Positions 20,652 to 32,391 of a stretch of 64,000 bases of DNA are shown here, one piece after another. Position 1 is the stretch's first letter. Each line of letters starts with the position of its first letter. Location: contig ML976656.1 of NCBI GenBank assembly GCA_010015655.1, positions 390,165-454,164 of the forward strand. The letters are read 5' to 3'. The notes under the pieces were generated by a model, which saw only the letters and a list, made by a program, of their open reading frames with translations, did not search any database and had not been told where the DNA came from. A program made the translations under genes and the position numbers. This stretch comes from Bimuria novae-zelandiae CBS 107.79. Taxonomy: Eukaryota; Ascomycota; Dothideomycetes; Pleosporales; Didymosphaeriaceae.

Positions 20652-23600
20652 ATGTTTGCTATTCGCAAACTCCTGTCTCTGGCTTATCTCTCTCTGTGTG
20701 CTACTGCGCTCCGCTATGATCCCGTGCACGAGGGCTGGAACTTGAATCTTAACCGGACTGCGACAGACCCACTACACTATTGGGCGGAATGGGAGAACCA
20801 TACTTTCAATCCATCTCCAAAGAGCTGGTGGTTTCCTTTCTACGTTGTCACTTTAGATCGATATGTCGACGGTGACCCTACAAATAATGGCGCGAATGGG
20901 ACCTCTTTCGAACATGATTGGACTAGTAACCAGTTCCGGTTTGGTGGAGATGCGAAAGGAATGATGAATAACCTTGTGAGTACTGCAACGATGCAGAAAC
21001 TCTGTAAACGATGACTGATTTTTATATAGGACTATATTCAAGGCATGGGAATCAAGGTCTTCCTTTCCCTGATGCAGGCTACTCGCATCCGCTGATCATC
21101 TTCAGGCTATCTATTTCTCCGGTACACCATTCATCAATATGCCATGGAGCAACGATGGATTTGGCGCACTTGACTTCACACTCCTCGATCATCATCACGG
21201 CAAGATTGAGGACTGGAGAGCCCTGATCGCCGAGATGCATCGCAGAGGCATGTATGCAATCATGGAAAATACACTCGGGACGATGGGAGACTTGCTTCAA
21301 TGGGTCGGGAAAGAGAATGAAACTGCACCTTTTAAGTGGAGCGAGTATGACGTTCGCTACAAGTCCTCTCGACATTATCACGACTTTTCCATTGGAAACA
21401 ATCTCACTGCCACCTGCAACTACCCGCGCATGTGGAGCGAAGACGGATATCCCCTCACTAACTCATCGGTCCTGAGTGCCATGGATCGACCTTGCAAAGA
21501 CAGCGAGTTCGATCAGGTGAGCATTACAAACCATCATCTTGACTCGATGCTGACCACTGGCAGTATGGCGACATGAAAGGCGTCGGTCCAGTTCCGGTCT
21601 GGGAAACTCAACTAGCTAAGTTTGCCGGTGTACAAGATCGTCTTCGCACGTGGCACGGTGAAGTGCTGGAGAAGATTATGCATTTTTCATGCATACAAAT
21701 CGCCATGTTAGATCTGGACGGCTTCAGAATGGACAAAGCCGCACAAACCCCGGTCGATGTGCACGCCAAGTTCTCTGACTACCAAAGGGAATGTGCTAAA
21801 CGATATGGGAAGGACAATTTCCTCATTGTCGGCGAAATTGTCAGCAAGATCCCGTACGCGTCGTTGCTCGTTGGTCGCGGCAAGCAGCCAGACATGAAGT
21901 TCGACAACCATACGCATGCAGTTGCAGCCATCGACCCAGAAAACGATAGTAACTATTTACGAAAGTTCGGATCTGTTGCATTGGACTCAGACGCATTCCA
22001 CTACCCGTTTTATGGTGCTATGACTCGGTTTCTCGGTTTGGACGGCCCTATAGGCCTGGAAGGAGTCGACTTTGTCGCAATCTGGCACGAACTCCTCCTG
22101 CAAACCGACATGGGAAATGCATACACTGGCAAATTTGACCCACGGTTCTTGTGGGGTATGACGAACCAGGACGTGTTCAGGTGGCTCATGATCGCTAACT
22201 TATTGATGCCCGGGGCACCTTTCCACCTGTGGGGCGACGAGCAGGAGTCCTACATTCTGGAGAACCAGGCCAGCGACTATGTCTTCGGTCGAACACCGAT
22301 GGCTTCGCAGCGCGCTTGGCAGCTTCACGGATGTTACAATCTAGGCGAAGAAGTCTACGTGGATATGCCTTTTGATAAAGCACTGCGCGGTTGTGAGGAT
22401 GATTCCGTGAGCCTGGACCATCGCGATCCTTCGCACTTTATGCGCAATGTCATCAAACGCCACTACGAGTTGAGGGAACAGTACCCTGCGCTGAACGATG
22501 GCGCTTATCTTCAGACGCTCTCCAGCCAGACTTACAATGTCTATCTCCACGGCAGCTTGGGCTTACCGTCACCCACCGGTATCTGGAGCGTCTACCGTGG
22601 TCCCTTTCCAGATGTCCAGGACTTTGCGGAAGCAGGTGACTTGGGGAATCAAGGGGTATGGTTCATCTACTCTAACGACAACAAGACGGTCAATTATACA
22701 TTCAACTGCAAGAATGTGACGGAAGGTCTTATTGCTCCTTACCCCGGAGGCACCATCGTTAAGAATCTATTCTTTCCGTACGAGGAATATACACTGGGAA
22801 CGTCGGCTGCTGAACTCGGTCTTGAGAACTCCGCGGACTCTAACGGCTGCTTGGATAGCCTCGAGATGCAACTGTGGAGCTACAAGCTTCTCGTGCCTAG
22901 GGACAAGTTTGCCCAACCTCGCCCAACCATCACTCGCGTCGTTCCTGGGCACGATGCTCGGCTCGTGTCCAAGGTGGGCGATGGTGAACCACAGATTGTT
23001 CCCATTGAGGTTCATTTTTCAAGCGAAATGAATTGCGAGACTGCGAAGCGCAACTTCACTATTCGCTCGAACACCGGTAGCGGGCAAGTTGCGCGACTCA
23101 ACGCCTCTAGCGTCACCTGCTCTACCGTCCTTGTAGAGAACAAACAACAGTATGTGGGTTAGATTGGCATAGCTTGGGTGATGAAGGGAGAGCTTGCGAA
23201 CGTACATGACGGCATCCATGTCTATACGCTCAACAACATCTCCACCGAGAGTACCGGTCTCTACACTCAAGCAGTGGACCATTTCATGTTTCGAGTTGGC
23301 CAACCTGACAACCCGATGGTATTTCCTGCGACCGCAAACTATTCCTCGTCGCTCCTGCAGCGCGGCGAAAAGACTGGGGCGCTCACGGTCACACACAAGG
23401 CTACCGGAGCAGACAAATGGCAATACACCCTCAACTAGGGCGCCACATAGAGCAACTAGCGCGACTATACTGCCGTCAATGCCAGCATCACTGAGCAGCC
23501 TTGGTCCGGCTCGAAGGACCAAGCGTGGAAAGGCGACCACATTGAGATCCGCTACTGGAGTGAGATGGCAGGAAGTATGGAGCACGTTCAGCATGGCGGT

Positions 23601-26600
23601 GCTGGCTTCGAACTATCGCGCCGCTGGCCTCATATGCACGTAACTGGGCCCTGGAACCTCTACGGCTTCGACTCGGGTCTACCGGATGAGATGCGCAACA
23701 CTGGGAAAGGGCAATGGCATTTCGACATAATGACGGAGTATCCAACGAGGGTGATCCTCAGCGTCTGGGGCATCAATCCTGACGGCCAGCCAGACAAGTC
23801 AAAGTTGTACGGCGATGTCGATCACGACGGCGTTCTTGATTGGCTTCCTCCCACTAGTCTGGGGAAGAACGTTGTCAACGTCACCAACCCCGGTATGCCT
23901 TACGTCGGCGTGAGGCTGATTGTCAACGATGGGGACCTTCGCTACACGTATCAACCAATTGGGTCTGCTTGGAGGCAACTGACTATTACTCTCCTCCTGG
24001 CACTTGTTCCCCTCAGCACTGGTGTGGTTGCAATTTGGCTTTTTCTCAAGTCCTTCTATTGTGTCAAATTCAATCAACGGGGCATGTCGGAGAAACGTTC
24101 CGTCATCCTAGCTGGACTACCGACGTTCTCCGGTGCCGTAAAGCACGTCACCCCTTTCAGTCCGTGGACACCGAACCCACAACGACAGGAAGGTTTCACT
24201 ATAGAAAACGAGGGCCGTCGGCGAACCGTTCTCATTGCGACCATGGAGTATGAGATCGAAGATTGGGGGCTCAAGGTCAAAATTGGTGGCCTGGGTGTCA
24301 TGGCTTCGACCATGGGCAAGAATCTGCAACATCAGAACCTCATCTGGGTCGTGCCTTGTGTTGGTGGTATCGACTACCTAATAGACGAAATTACCGAACC
24401 GATGCGCATCACCATTCTTGGGCAAATATACAACATTAACATCCAGTACCACCACTTCCAAAACATCACCTTTGTCCTCCTGGATGCCCCCGTCTTTCGC
24501 GCACAGACCAAGAACGAACCGTATCCAGCAAAGAATGGATGATTTGGGGAGCGCTTTGTACTACTCCGCCTGGAACCAATGCATTGCCGAGGTCATCAAG
24601 CGATTCCCGGAGATTGATCCTTACCACATTAATGACTACCATGGAACACTTGCACCGCTGTATCTTCTATCTAATGCTGCACCGCCATGCTGTCTCTCGC
24701 TCCACAACACTGAATTCCAGGGACTATGGTCCATCAAACACCAAAAAGATCTCGATGAGATTTGCCGAGTCTTCAATTTGAGCAAAGAGATAGTTCACAA
24801 GTACGTTCAATTCGGCGAAGTATTCAATATGCTTCATGCTGGGGCAAGCTACCTCCGGATCCATCAGCGAGGCTTCGGCGCTGTCGGCGTGTCCAAGAAA
24901 TATGGCAAGCGGTCTTTCGCTAGATATCCCATCTTCTGGGGACTAACGAAGATCGGTTCTCTACCCAATCCCGATCCATCTGACACTGCGCCTTGGAACA
25001 AGGACGACAAGCTGCCCAAATCCGTCGCTGTTGACGCTGACGGCGAAGCTCAACGCGGTATGCTTCGGACACAAGCACAGGAGTGGGCTGGTCTACAAGT
25101 AGATCCCGACGCCGAACTCTTTGTCTTCGTTGGCCGTTGGTCGATGCAGAAGGGGATCGATCTGATAGCGGACGTCTTTCCTTCTATCCTTGAGAAGAAC
25201 CCCAAGGCACAGCTCATTTGTGTCGGACCAGTCATTGATCTCTATGGAACATTTGCAGCTGCTAAACTTCAGCGCCTTATGGAAATGTATCCCGAACGCG
25301 TGTGTTCCAAGCCAGAATTTACTGTCCTGCCGCCTTGCATCTTCAGCGGGGCTGAATTTGCCTTGATCCCTTCCCGCGACGAGCCCTTCGGCTTGGTCGC
25401 TGTCGAGTTTGGCCGTAAGCGTGCGCTTGGTGTTGGCTCGCGAGTGGGCGGCCTTGGAACCATGCCTGGATGGTGGTTCACAATCGAATCCGTTGCGACA
25501 AAACATCTCGTCCGACAGTTCCAACGGACCGTCAAGGCTGCAATGGCCTCTTTCAAAGAAACACGGGCCGAGATGAGAGCACGCTCTTCTCTCCAGCGGT
25601 TTCCAGTTGCACAATGGCTTGAAGGGCTGGAGAAGTTACAGTCTGGATCGATCACGACGCATGCGCGGATGGCTGGAGCACGTGCTTCTCGGACAGCGGG
25701 TACGGGAACACCTGCTATCCTTTCTCCTCTACCTTCCGTTCCGGGCTCAACCTTTGTCTCTCCCACACCCACGCGACCTTCCAGTCGAATAGGTAGCCGT
25801 GTCATCAGCCGAGCGGCCAGCACTATCCGTGAAGAGTCTGCAGGCGATGTTTCCGCTATGCCGAACATACAGACTGCACTTGCTCGATTACGTCGTCCGG
25901 GCAGACCAGAGCCAACTATTTTTGACTCTGCCGGACAATCAGTAGTGTCCTCGGGTGCAGCTTCGCCCGTGGACACACCCTCACCAGGATCTTCTTCCGA
26001 ACTTCAGTCCCCTGAGAGCGGGAATGGCAATAGTATTTCCCCGATACCCAGCGCGACGACTGAACAGCAAGAGGGAAATGTTTCTACCAACGACCTGAGA
26101 AGAACCCTGGGCCATGTGGTTGTCTCCCGGAACATGTCCCGACAAAGCTCTCGGGAATCCAGCAGTTCGCAATCTTCAACTGATGCTCGAAACACTGCAC
26201 CTAATAGTCCGATCGCTGGGACGTCCTCCCCCTCGTGAGCATTGAGGACCCAACCTTCCGTGCTCAGTCTTCAGTCCGTAGTTGGCGAGGAGAAGCGCTA
26301 TCGCAAGCAGAAGGTCGAGCCATTCTTCACAGATGCGCAGGGTGTCTATGCCAGGCAATTTGAGCGACTGCTTGGTGGCCTCAACGGACGCACTTCTACG
26401 AATGAGCTCTGCATCGAGGATTTCATCATCAAATCCGAGAAGAAATGGTTCGCGCGGTTCTACGATGCTAAGCTTGGAGTCAAGAGGTCGTACGTCAAAA
26501 CTGTCAGCTCCCACGTAGAAGACGCCGGCGGCAGCAACAGTAGTAACAATAACAACAATAGCAGCAGCAGCAGCAGCAGCAGTAGCGGCTCTGACGCTCA

Positions 26601-27975
26601 GATCCAGATGGGGACAATTATCGAGGACGAGTTCGAGCTCGGCAATGACTACACGCCGCCCGAGGGCTTCAAAAAGATTGTGCAATACAAGATTCGCGAC
26701 TGGCCCATGTATTCACTCTTCGTAGCGCTGGGCCAGATTCTCTCCGCCAACAGCTACCAGATCACATTGCTTTCCGGAGAGATAGGACAGACGGCCCGCA
26801 AGCTTTACGTCGTGGCGAGCATCTACCTAGCCGGATCACTGGTGTGGTGGACACTGTTCCGCACCTTGCAGTCTCGCTATGTCATCGCGATTCCCTTCGT
26901 CTGCTACGCTCTGGCCTTCTTCGTCCTCGGCATGGCGCCCTACGGTACCTCCATGGTCGCCCGAGGCTGGATCCAAAACGTCGCAACCGGCCTGTATGCG
27001 CTCGCCTCGGGCTCCGGCTCGCTCTTCTTCGCGCTGAACTTTGGCTCCGAAGGCGGTACTGCAACGCACACGTGGGTCTTCCGCGCGTGCGTCGTCCAAG
27101 GCACGCAGCAGCTTTACGTCACGGTGCTCTGGTACTGGGGCGCGCACCTCTCCGCTATCAGCGCCTCAGGCCACAAACCAACCGGCTTCTCGTCCAGCCC
27201 ATACATCACTGCCGTGACGACGCCCGTGGCCGTCCTCCTCGCCTTCATCGCCGTAGCGCTGTTCCGCGGTCTCCCAGACTTCTACCGCAGCGCGCCCGGC
27301 AACGTGCCCTCCTTCTACAGCGCGCTGCGCCGCCGCAAAATCATCCTGTGGTTCTTCGTCGTCGTTGTCGTGCAGAACTACTTCCTCAGCGCCCCGTACG
27401 GCCGCAACTGGCGGTACCTGTGGAGCTCGCAGCTCGTGCCCGCGTGGGGCGTCGCGGTGCTGGTGCTCGTCTTCTTCGGCGCCGTCTGGGTTGCGCTGTT
27501 CGCCGTGTTTCGCGGCCTGTCTGTCGAGCACAGCTGGATTCTGCCCATCTTTGCCATCGGCTTGGGGGCCCCGCGCTGGGCGCAGATGCTCTGGGGAACG
27601 TCCGGCATGGGGTCCTTCGTGCCCTGGGCGCCCACCCCGGCTGTCGGCGCGCTGATCGGGCGCGCGCTGTGGTTGTGGCTGGGCATCTTGGATGCGCTGC
27701 AGGGTGTGGGTTTTGGCATGATTCTCCTGCAGGCTATGACGAGATTCCATGTTGCGTTTACACTGACGGCTGCGCAGGTCGTGGGCTCGGTCGCGACGAT
27801 GGTGGCGAGGGCTACGGCGCCGAATCAGCTGGGGCCTGGGCCGGTGTTTCCGAATCTCACACTGAGTATGGAGGGGTTGGGCGACGTGGTGTTTTGGGTT
27901 GCGCTCGGGTTGCAGGGGGTGGTTTGTGTGGGCTTCTTCATATTCTTTCGGAAGGAGCAGCTGTTTAAGCCTTAA
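20652..27975 (+). pseudogene. ags: Alpha-1,3-glucan synthase, full length but disrupted
   Basis: Alpha-1,3-glucan synthases are large plasma-membrane proteins that make cell-wall alpha-glucan. Exons 20652-20975, 21030-21056, 21106-21516 and 21564-27975 give about 2,390 codons, the family size. In order: a signal peptide; a GH13-type extracellular domain (DLDGFRMDKAAQ with the nucleophile Asp, IVGEIVSKIPYAS with the acid/base Glu, MTNQDVFRW); a membrane segment near 23985-24050; a GT5-type synthase domain (RRTVLIATMEYEIEDWG, KIGGLGVM, FVGRWSMQKGIDLI, SRDEPFGLVAVEFGRK); a Ser-rich linker with Asn/Ser repeats; and a multi-pass C-terminus. Breaks: TAG at 23160, 23436, 23448 and 23457; TGA at 26236; and one extra base near 24534 (PYPAK/MDDLGSALYY). 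Exon 4 is 3n+1 nt, agreeing with a single insertion. The three clustered TAGs replace Trp (YTLN-stop-GAT-stop-SN-stop-RDY). Identity is very sure; function is lost as written. Confidence 0.93.
26558..26588 (+). repeat. AGC microsatellite encoding a Ser tract
   Basis: A run of AGC triplets following AAC/AAT triplets gives an Asn-then-Ser homopolymer in the linker of the glucan synthase relic. Confidence 0.9.
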
Positions 27976-28620
27976 GGTGTGGCTATTAGGGTCTGGAGGA
28001 TGCTTTGTGGATGTGGAGGTTTCTTGATCAAATTGTGGTTTCGATTTGATTCGGCGTTGGGTTGCGCATGTTGTTAACCACTTTTGTCTTCGCAGACTTC
28101 TCGGAGTCGCGATGTTACGCATCGTGGTAATGTTGATAGACCCCATAATTCTTTAATGGTCAAGCGTTAGGTTCAATCACTCTGTCACTTGTGAGAGATT
28201 GATGCTCGATTTCACGTCTTCTCTTCCCACCTCATTCTATACACCCCCGGTCACAATCCAAATACACGCTCCCAGCTTTCAACATAGACCCAAACAATAA
28301 CGGAGAAATATACATGTACAATGAATTAGATTAAAGACACAGCTATACATATACAGCGCGCGCGAAGCACCCTCACCCATCTATCCTATCCCAATACTTC
28401 CGTGTGTGTGTGTGTGGGTATGGTGGAGCGAACCCGTAATGAGTGACGCCGTTCAAGCCAATCCCAATCCTAATTCTAAAGCATTCCAAATCCTATCCAT
28501 AACCCAAGGGTATCATAAAGAGCGTAATCCGCAACACCCAGCGCGGGAACTTTTCTTAAAAACAAACCCCCCCACAAAAACATCTAAAAACGCCAAAAAA
28601 AAGGAAAGGGAGGGGGAAGT
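27976..28620. other. 3' flanks of two convergent genes
   Basis: Spacer between the plus-strand glucan synthase relic and the minus-strand rhodopsin-domain gene. It contains a (GT)n microsatellite at about 28402-28416 and A-rich stretches near 28557-28610. No gene seen. Confidence 0.6.
28402..28416. repeat. (GT)n microsatellite
   Basis: An uninterrupted GTGTGTGTGTGTGTG run in the intergenic spacer. Confidence 0.95.
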
Positions 28621-30609
28621 TTAGACCTCAAAATGCGTCTGCAACCCACTCGTCGACGGCACCCTCACATGCCTCGAGCGCCGAAACGAGTGCATCTTCG
28701 GCTTCATGACTGCGCTGCCGAGCGTCGCCGGATCGGAGGAGGAGAAAGAGGTAGACATCCGCGCATCATAGCTCTTCTTCCTACGCTGCGCAAAGTACAC
28801 CGGCATGATCTTCATGCGCACCGCGCTCTCGACGAGGTGTACGCTGAACTCTGTGCGTGCGGGGGACGCCGGGACGCCGGGGGACGCGGGTACGACTAAG
28901 CCTGGCGTGCCGGGCGTGGAAGGCGTCTTCGGCACAGAAGAATTGCGCGCGTGGGAAGGTGTGAGTCTCGCAGACGTAGATGTAGGTGTCGAATCAATAA
29001 GCCCCCCATCAAGACTGTGCCGTACCTCCTCCAGACTAGCCCTCAACTCCTCTATCGCAGCTGTGTGCCGCGATGTATAACTCAAATGCGAGATGCGCCG
29101 TTCGCTCGGGGCGTAGGACCCCCCTAGCGCACTCTCAGCCCGAGCCGCCAGCGCGGCGGTGCGCTCCTCGGGGACGTAGCGAGGGGACAGACTCGATTGG
29201 GAGGCTAGTTGCTCTGGACTAGGGCGTACGGGGATGCTGAAGTTTAGACGCGGTCGCGAAGGGTCGAGTTTTGATGAGGGCAGCTGGAAGGATGTGCGGG
29301 GGACGGAGGGGCGGATGGGGAGAGGGAGGGAGAGCGTGCGGAAGGGGCCGCGGGGGGCGTCCCCTTCGGCGCGGGAACCTTGGGCCGGGCCAGGGGTTAC
29401 GCGGACGCTTGCTTTTTCGGGGCGTTGGGGCGCTGAGAAGCCTGCTGGGAGGGTGGGAGAGCCGTTTGGAGGCGTAAGAGGGGTTATCTTAGGGGAGCCT
29501 TTGGGCGGCGTCGGGGGCGTGATGATGGGGGAGCCCCAGCCGTGCTTTTGCTCCGGGGTGGTGGGGGCGCTGGAGAAGCTGGAGGTTGCGCTGAAGAGGT
29601 CCTTTTCGGTTTTGAAGCCCTTGGTTGCGGGCTTGACGGTCTTGGTGCCGTTGAAGTACTGGATGAGGCGGGGGAAGGCTGGGCAGCATGCGAGGTACAT
29701 GATCGCTGTGATTTCAGCGAGGCTTGAACTAATCAGTATGCGTCCTCTATGTTACAGGAGGATGGGGGATAGATACTTACGACCACATGTGTACGGAGAA
29801 GACGGTGTCCGTGTAATTCCGGGCCTTGTCGACCTGGACACCAAAAGCCAGTCTGCAGACACTCGCAATGCACGCGAAGCTGCCGATGCTGAAGACAAAG
29901 GCGACCATAGTCTGACGCTTGCCATTCAAGCGCAGCCTGCTGATGCCCCAGACCGTGAACAGGAGAACAAGCACGTCGGAAGCGACGTTGACGGTGCCCG
30001 ACACCACAATGAGATTGCTCGGAGAAATGCACTTGCCGTCCACCGCGGGATCCACAATCCTCGCCCGAGGCGTGCAGGCAAAGACATTCGTAAAAAACAT
30101 GACCGTGTAGCAGAAAACGTTAATGTAGGCGAGTGCGCGCACGCTCCAGAAGACCATGCGTTGCTTATTCCCAGAAAACATGCGGTCGACCTGGACAAGT
30201 ATTGAAACCTTTGCGGCCAGCATAATCGGCGTGTACATGATATCCAGGATATTAGAGTAGAGCAGGGCTTCCTTGACGGCGTCGGGAGAGAGGAGGGAAA
30301 CATTTGCGCCGAGCCCAGCTTTCGAGGCTACGAACATGAGGGCCACGAAAACAGCGAAGCAAAGACCGGCAAGAATGGTAGCGACTGTTTGTTCCAGTCA
30401 GACATGTTACGACCGAAAGTATGTGGGCACTCACAATCATCAATCTGCAACCGCCGCAAATCCACCGCGTTAATAAAAGTCCTCGCGCCCACGGCGACCG
30501 TCGTCAGAAAAAGACATATGGTCGCGGCAGCAACCAAGTCTGAAGGAACGTGAAACCCGCCATCAGCCATCCTCGGGCTCAACTCTGAATGAATGTGTAC
30601 CGCCGGCAT
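28621..30609 (-). CDS. Fungal rhodopsin-domain receptor-like protein with long C-terminal tail
   Basis: A seven-helix protein of the fungal rhodopsin-domain family (Pth11-like in general plan); ligand and partners unknown. Exons 30435-30609, 29781-30384 and 28621-29728 join in phase to 628 residues. The N-terminus (MADGGFHVPSD.VAAATICLF) leads into helices at ATICLFLTTVAVGARTF, DDFATILAGLCFAVFVALMF, DIMYTPIMLAAKVSILVQVD, ALAYINVFCYTVMFFTNVFAC, NVASDVLVLLFTVWGI, TMVAFVFSIGSFACIASVCR and SSLAEITAIMYLACCPAFP. The first Met may be at 30609 or 30570; the latter starts MADGGFHV. The last ~350 residues form a Pro/Ser/Thr-rich, disordered tail with TPPTPPKGSPKITPLTPP repeats, plausible for phosphorylation and adaptor binding (inference). 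No faults. It is not closely similar to the broken family member at 489-1929. Confidence 0.88.
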
Positions 30610-32391
30610 CTTCCCAGCAAATGAATGCGCCCTAAAAGGAAAGACGATAGGAACTGAAAAGAGAGAGAGAGAGACGGAGGGAAACGAGATGCGACTGCGT
30701 GAACACTCCACAAAGCGCAATAACCCGGGCCAAGCTGTCTACTTGTATAAGTCCTTCTATACGTGGCATGCGCAACCACCACGCCCCCTTGGCAGTATCA
30801 TACTGTGGTGTTGCATCCCCGAAGGAAGACGATAGGTACCCGAGTGAGTGTCAGCTCGCGCTTGCGCTCGCGATCCCCTGCTCTCTGTCCTCGCCTGCCC
30901 ATCATCTCATATCCTTCCCACCTTTACACATAAACCATCTCTATCTCTTCATCCTAACAAACAAGCCCACTACCCACTTGTACACTGAGAAAGAATCAGG
31001 TCAACAAACATAGTCGTGTGTGAACGTACTCTCCAGTTCCCCCAACCTCCTGCTCGCACCACACCAAAAATTTCCCAAATTCGGCCTAGCCGCCTTTCGG
31101 TTCCCGACACCGCACTCAAAACGCCTGCTCAGTAACAAGACGTCTGCGCCCTGTCCTCACCACCTCATCGACCAGCATCAGCCCAGCGAGGCTGAACCTA
31201 CGGACTTCGGTGCATAGTTCTATAACCTTAGCAAGACGTGCAGCCCATCGCGAGCGCATGCTGCCAAGTAGTGCAAGTGCTCGAACGCTGTATGTAGCGC
31301 TGCCACAAATAGCGCAACGTGTCCTGTGTATCGTGCGATGGCGATGCAGCGCCACAAGGCCCGCCGCAGACGTTGCAGTGTTGGATGGGGTGCGGGTTGT
31401 GGTTAGACACCAGGCACTGCGAGGACAACTTTTCACGCATCGCTCTTGGCAGGCAGGCTTACCTCATGCCGACCTCAAGACATCTATACCATGCCCAACG
31501 CGTATAAAACCCACCAACCCATTCTGAAACCGCATCTACAAACTTCACACACACAGCATTCACAACGCTTCACACATGCTACAGCTAAACCAATGATATT
31601 GGAACACTACAAGTTTTCACGAACCCATCCTTGACCAAATGACACCAAACGAAAAAGAGAGAGAAAAGAAGAGGCGTTCACAGACAGACAACCTCTGGTA
31701 TCCATGAACAATACAAAATAGACCAAAATATGACAAAGGGACAATGCTGCGTGGTTCCGTGACATGATCTATTTCTCCATGACGAGACCTATCTAGGGTC
31801 TGTCGTACAAAACGTTCGTGCTACATGAAGTGGTGGAGACGGTGCTCATTCGTGCTGGGCGTGGGCGTAAAGGGCGGGTGATTCGGTGCGTGATGAGGGT
31901 GCGGGTGCGGTGTGTTCGGGATCGGGACGGTGCCGGGGATTGGGTCCGGGGGTGATGGGCGGCAAGATTGTAACTTCATCGCCAAAGCTCATAGATAGGA
32001 TATGGTTTCCGGAATTCATCGGATCGCCAAGTTGGAACGGCGGCGCGTCTGTAGATTCGCAGGATCGTTGGGACATGGCCGGGTACCTCGCTCGTGCTGC
32101 GGGACTTCTGGTGGAATTTCGTCCGACCGCCGACGCTGCTTCTCCCGTTCTCCAGGCTTCCCATTTTGCATCGGTTCACGCCCTAGAGCTCAGTTTAGTC
32201 AACAGCCAGTTAGTACCCGAGAAGGGCACCCAGCGTGACGTCAACAGGGGAGCAAAGGTGTGCATATGATGCAGAAAGGAGAAGGTTCAGAGCAATCAGG
32301 CCATGACACTTTGAGTGCCGCCTTATAAATATATTAGTACGGTCTTGTTGTTGGGAGTAGTCTCGAACAGTGCCATGGTGGGTAACATGGC
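30610..32391. other. Intergenic, at most doubtful small frames
   Basis: The left end is the promoter of the receptor gene (pyrimidine-rich, with a GA run near 30660-30674). Two minus-strand frames deserve mention only as doubtful. 31228-31440 (70 codons, ATG start) has CNVCGGPCG and several Cys. 31846-32076 (76 codons) has a polar Pro-rich end. Neither shows a domain or signal peptide. No other gene found. Confidence 0.4.

Noticed and set aside
20652..27975. TAG might be reassigned to Trp in this genome
   Set aside because: Clean genes here end in TAG themselves (for example the cupredoxin at 51019-51021 and the tyrosinase at 12052-12054), and clean genes use TGG for Trp throughout. Frameshifts also accompany the TAGs.
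26844..28146. Long frames on both strands over the 3' end of the glucan synthase gene
   Set aside because: They are GC-driven shadows of the real multi-pass membrane frame and have Arg/Ala/Pro-rich, domain-free translations.
29234..30205. Plus-strand 323-codon frame
   Set aside because: It is antisense to the rhodopsin-domain gene, whose exons have good splice sites and membrane helices; the frame has no features.
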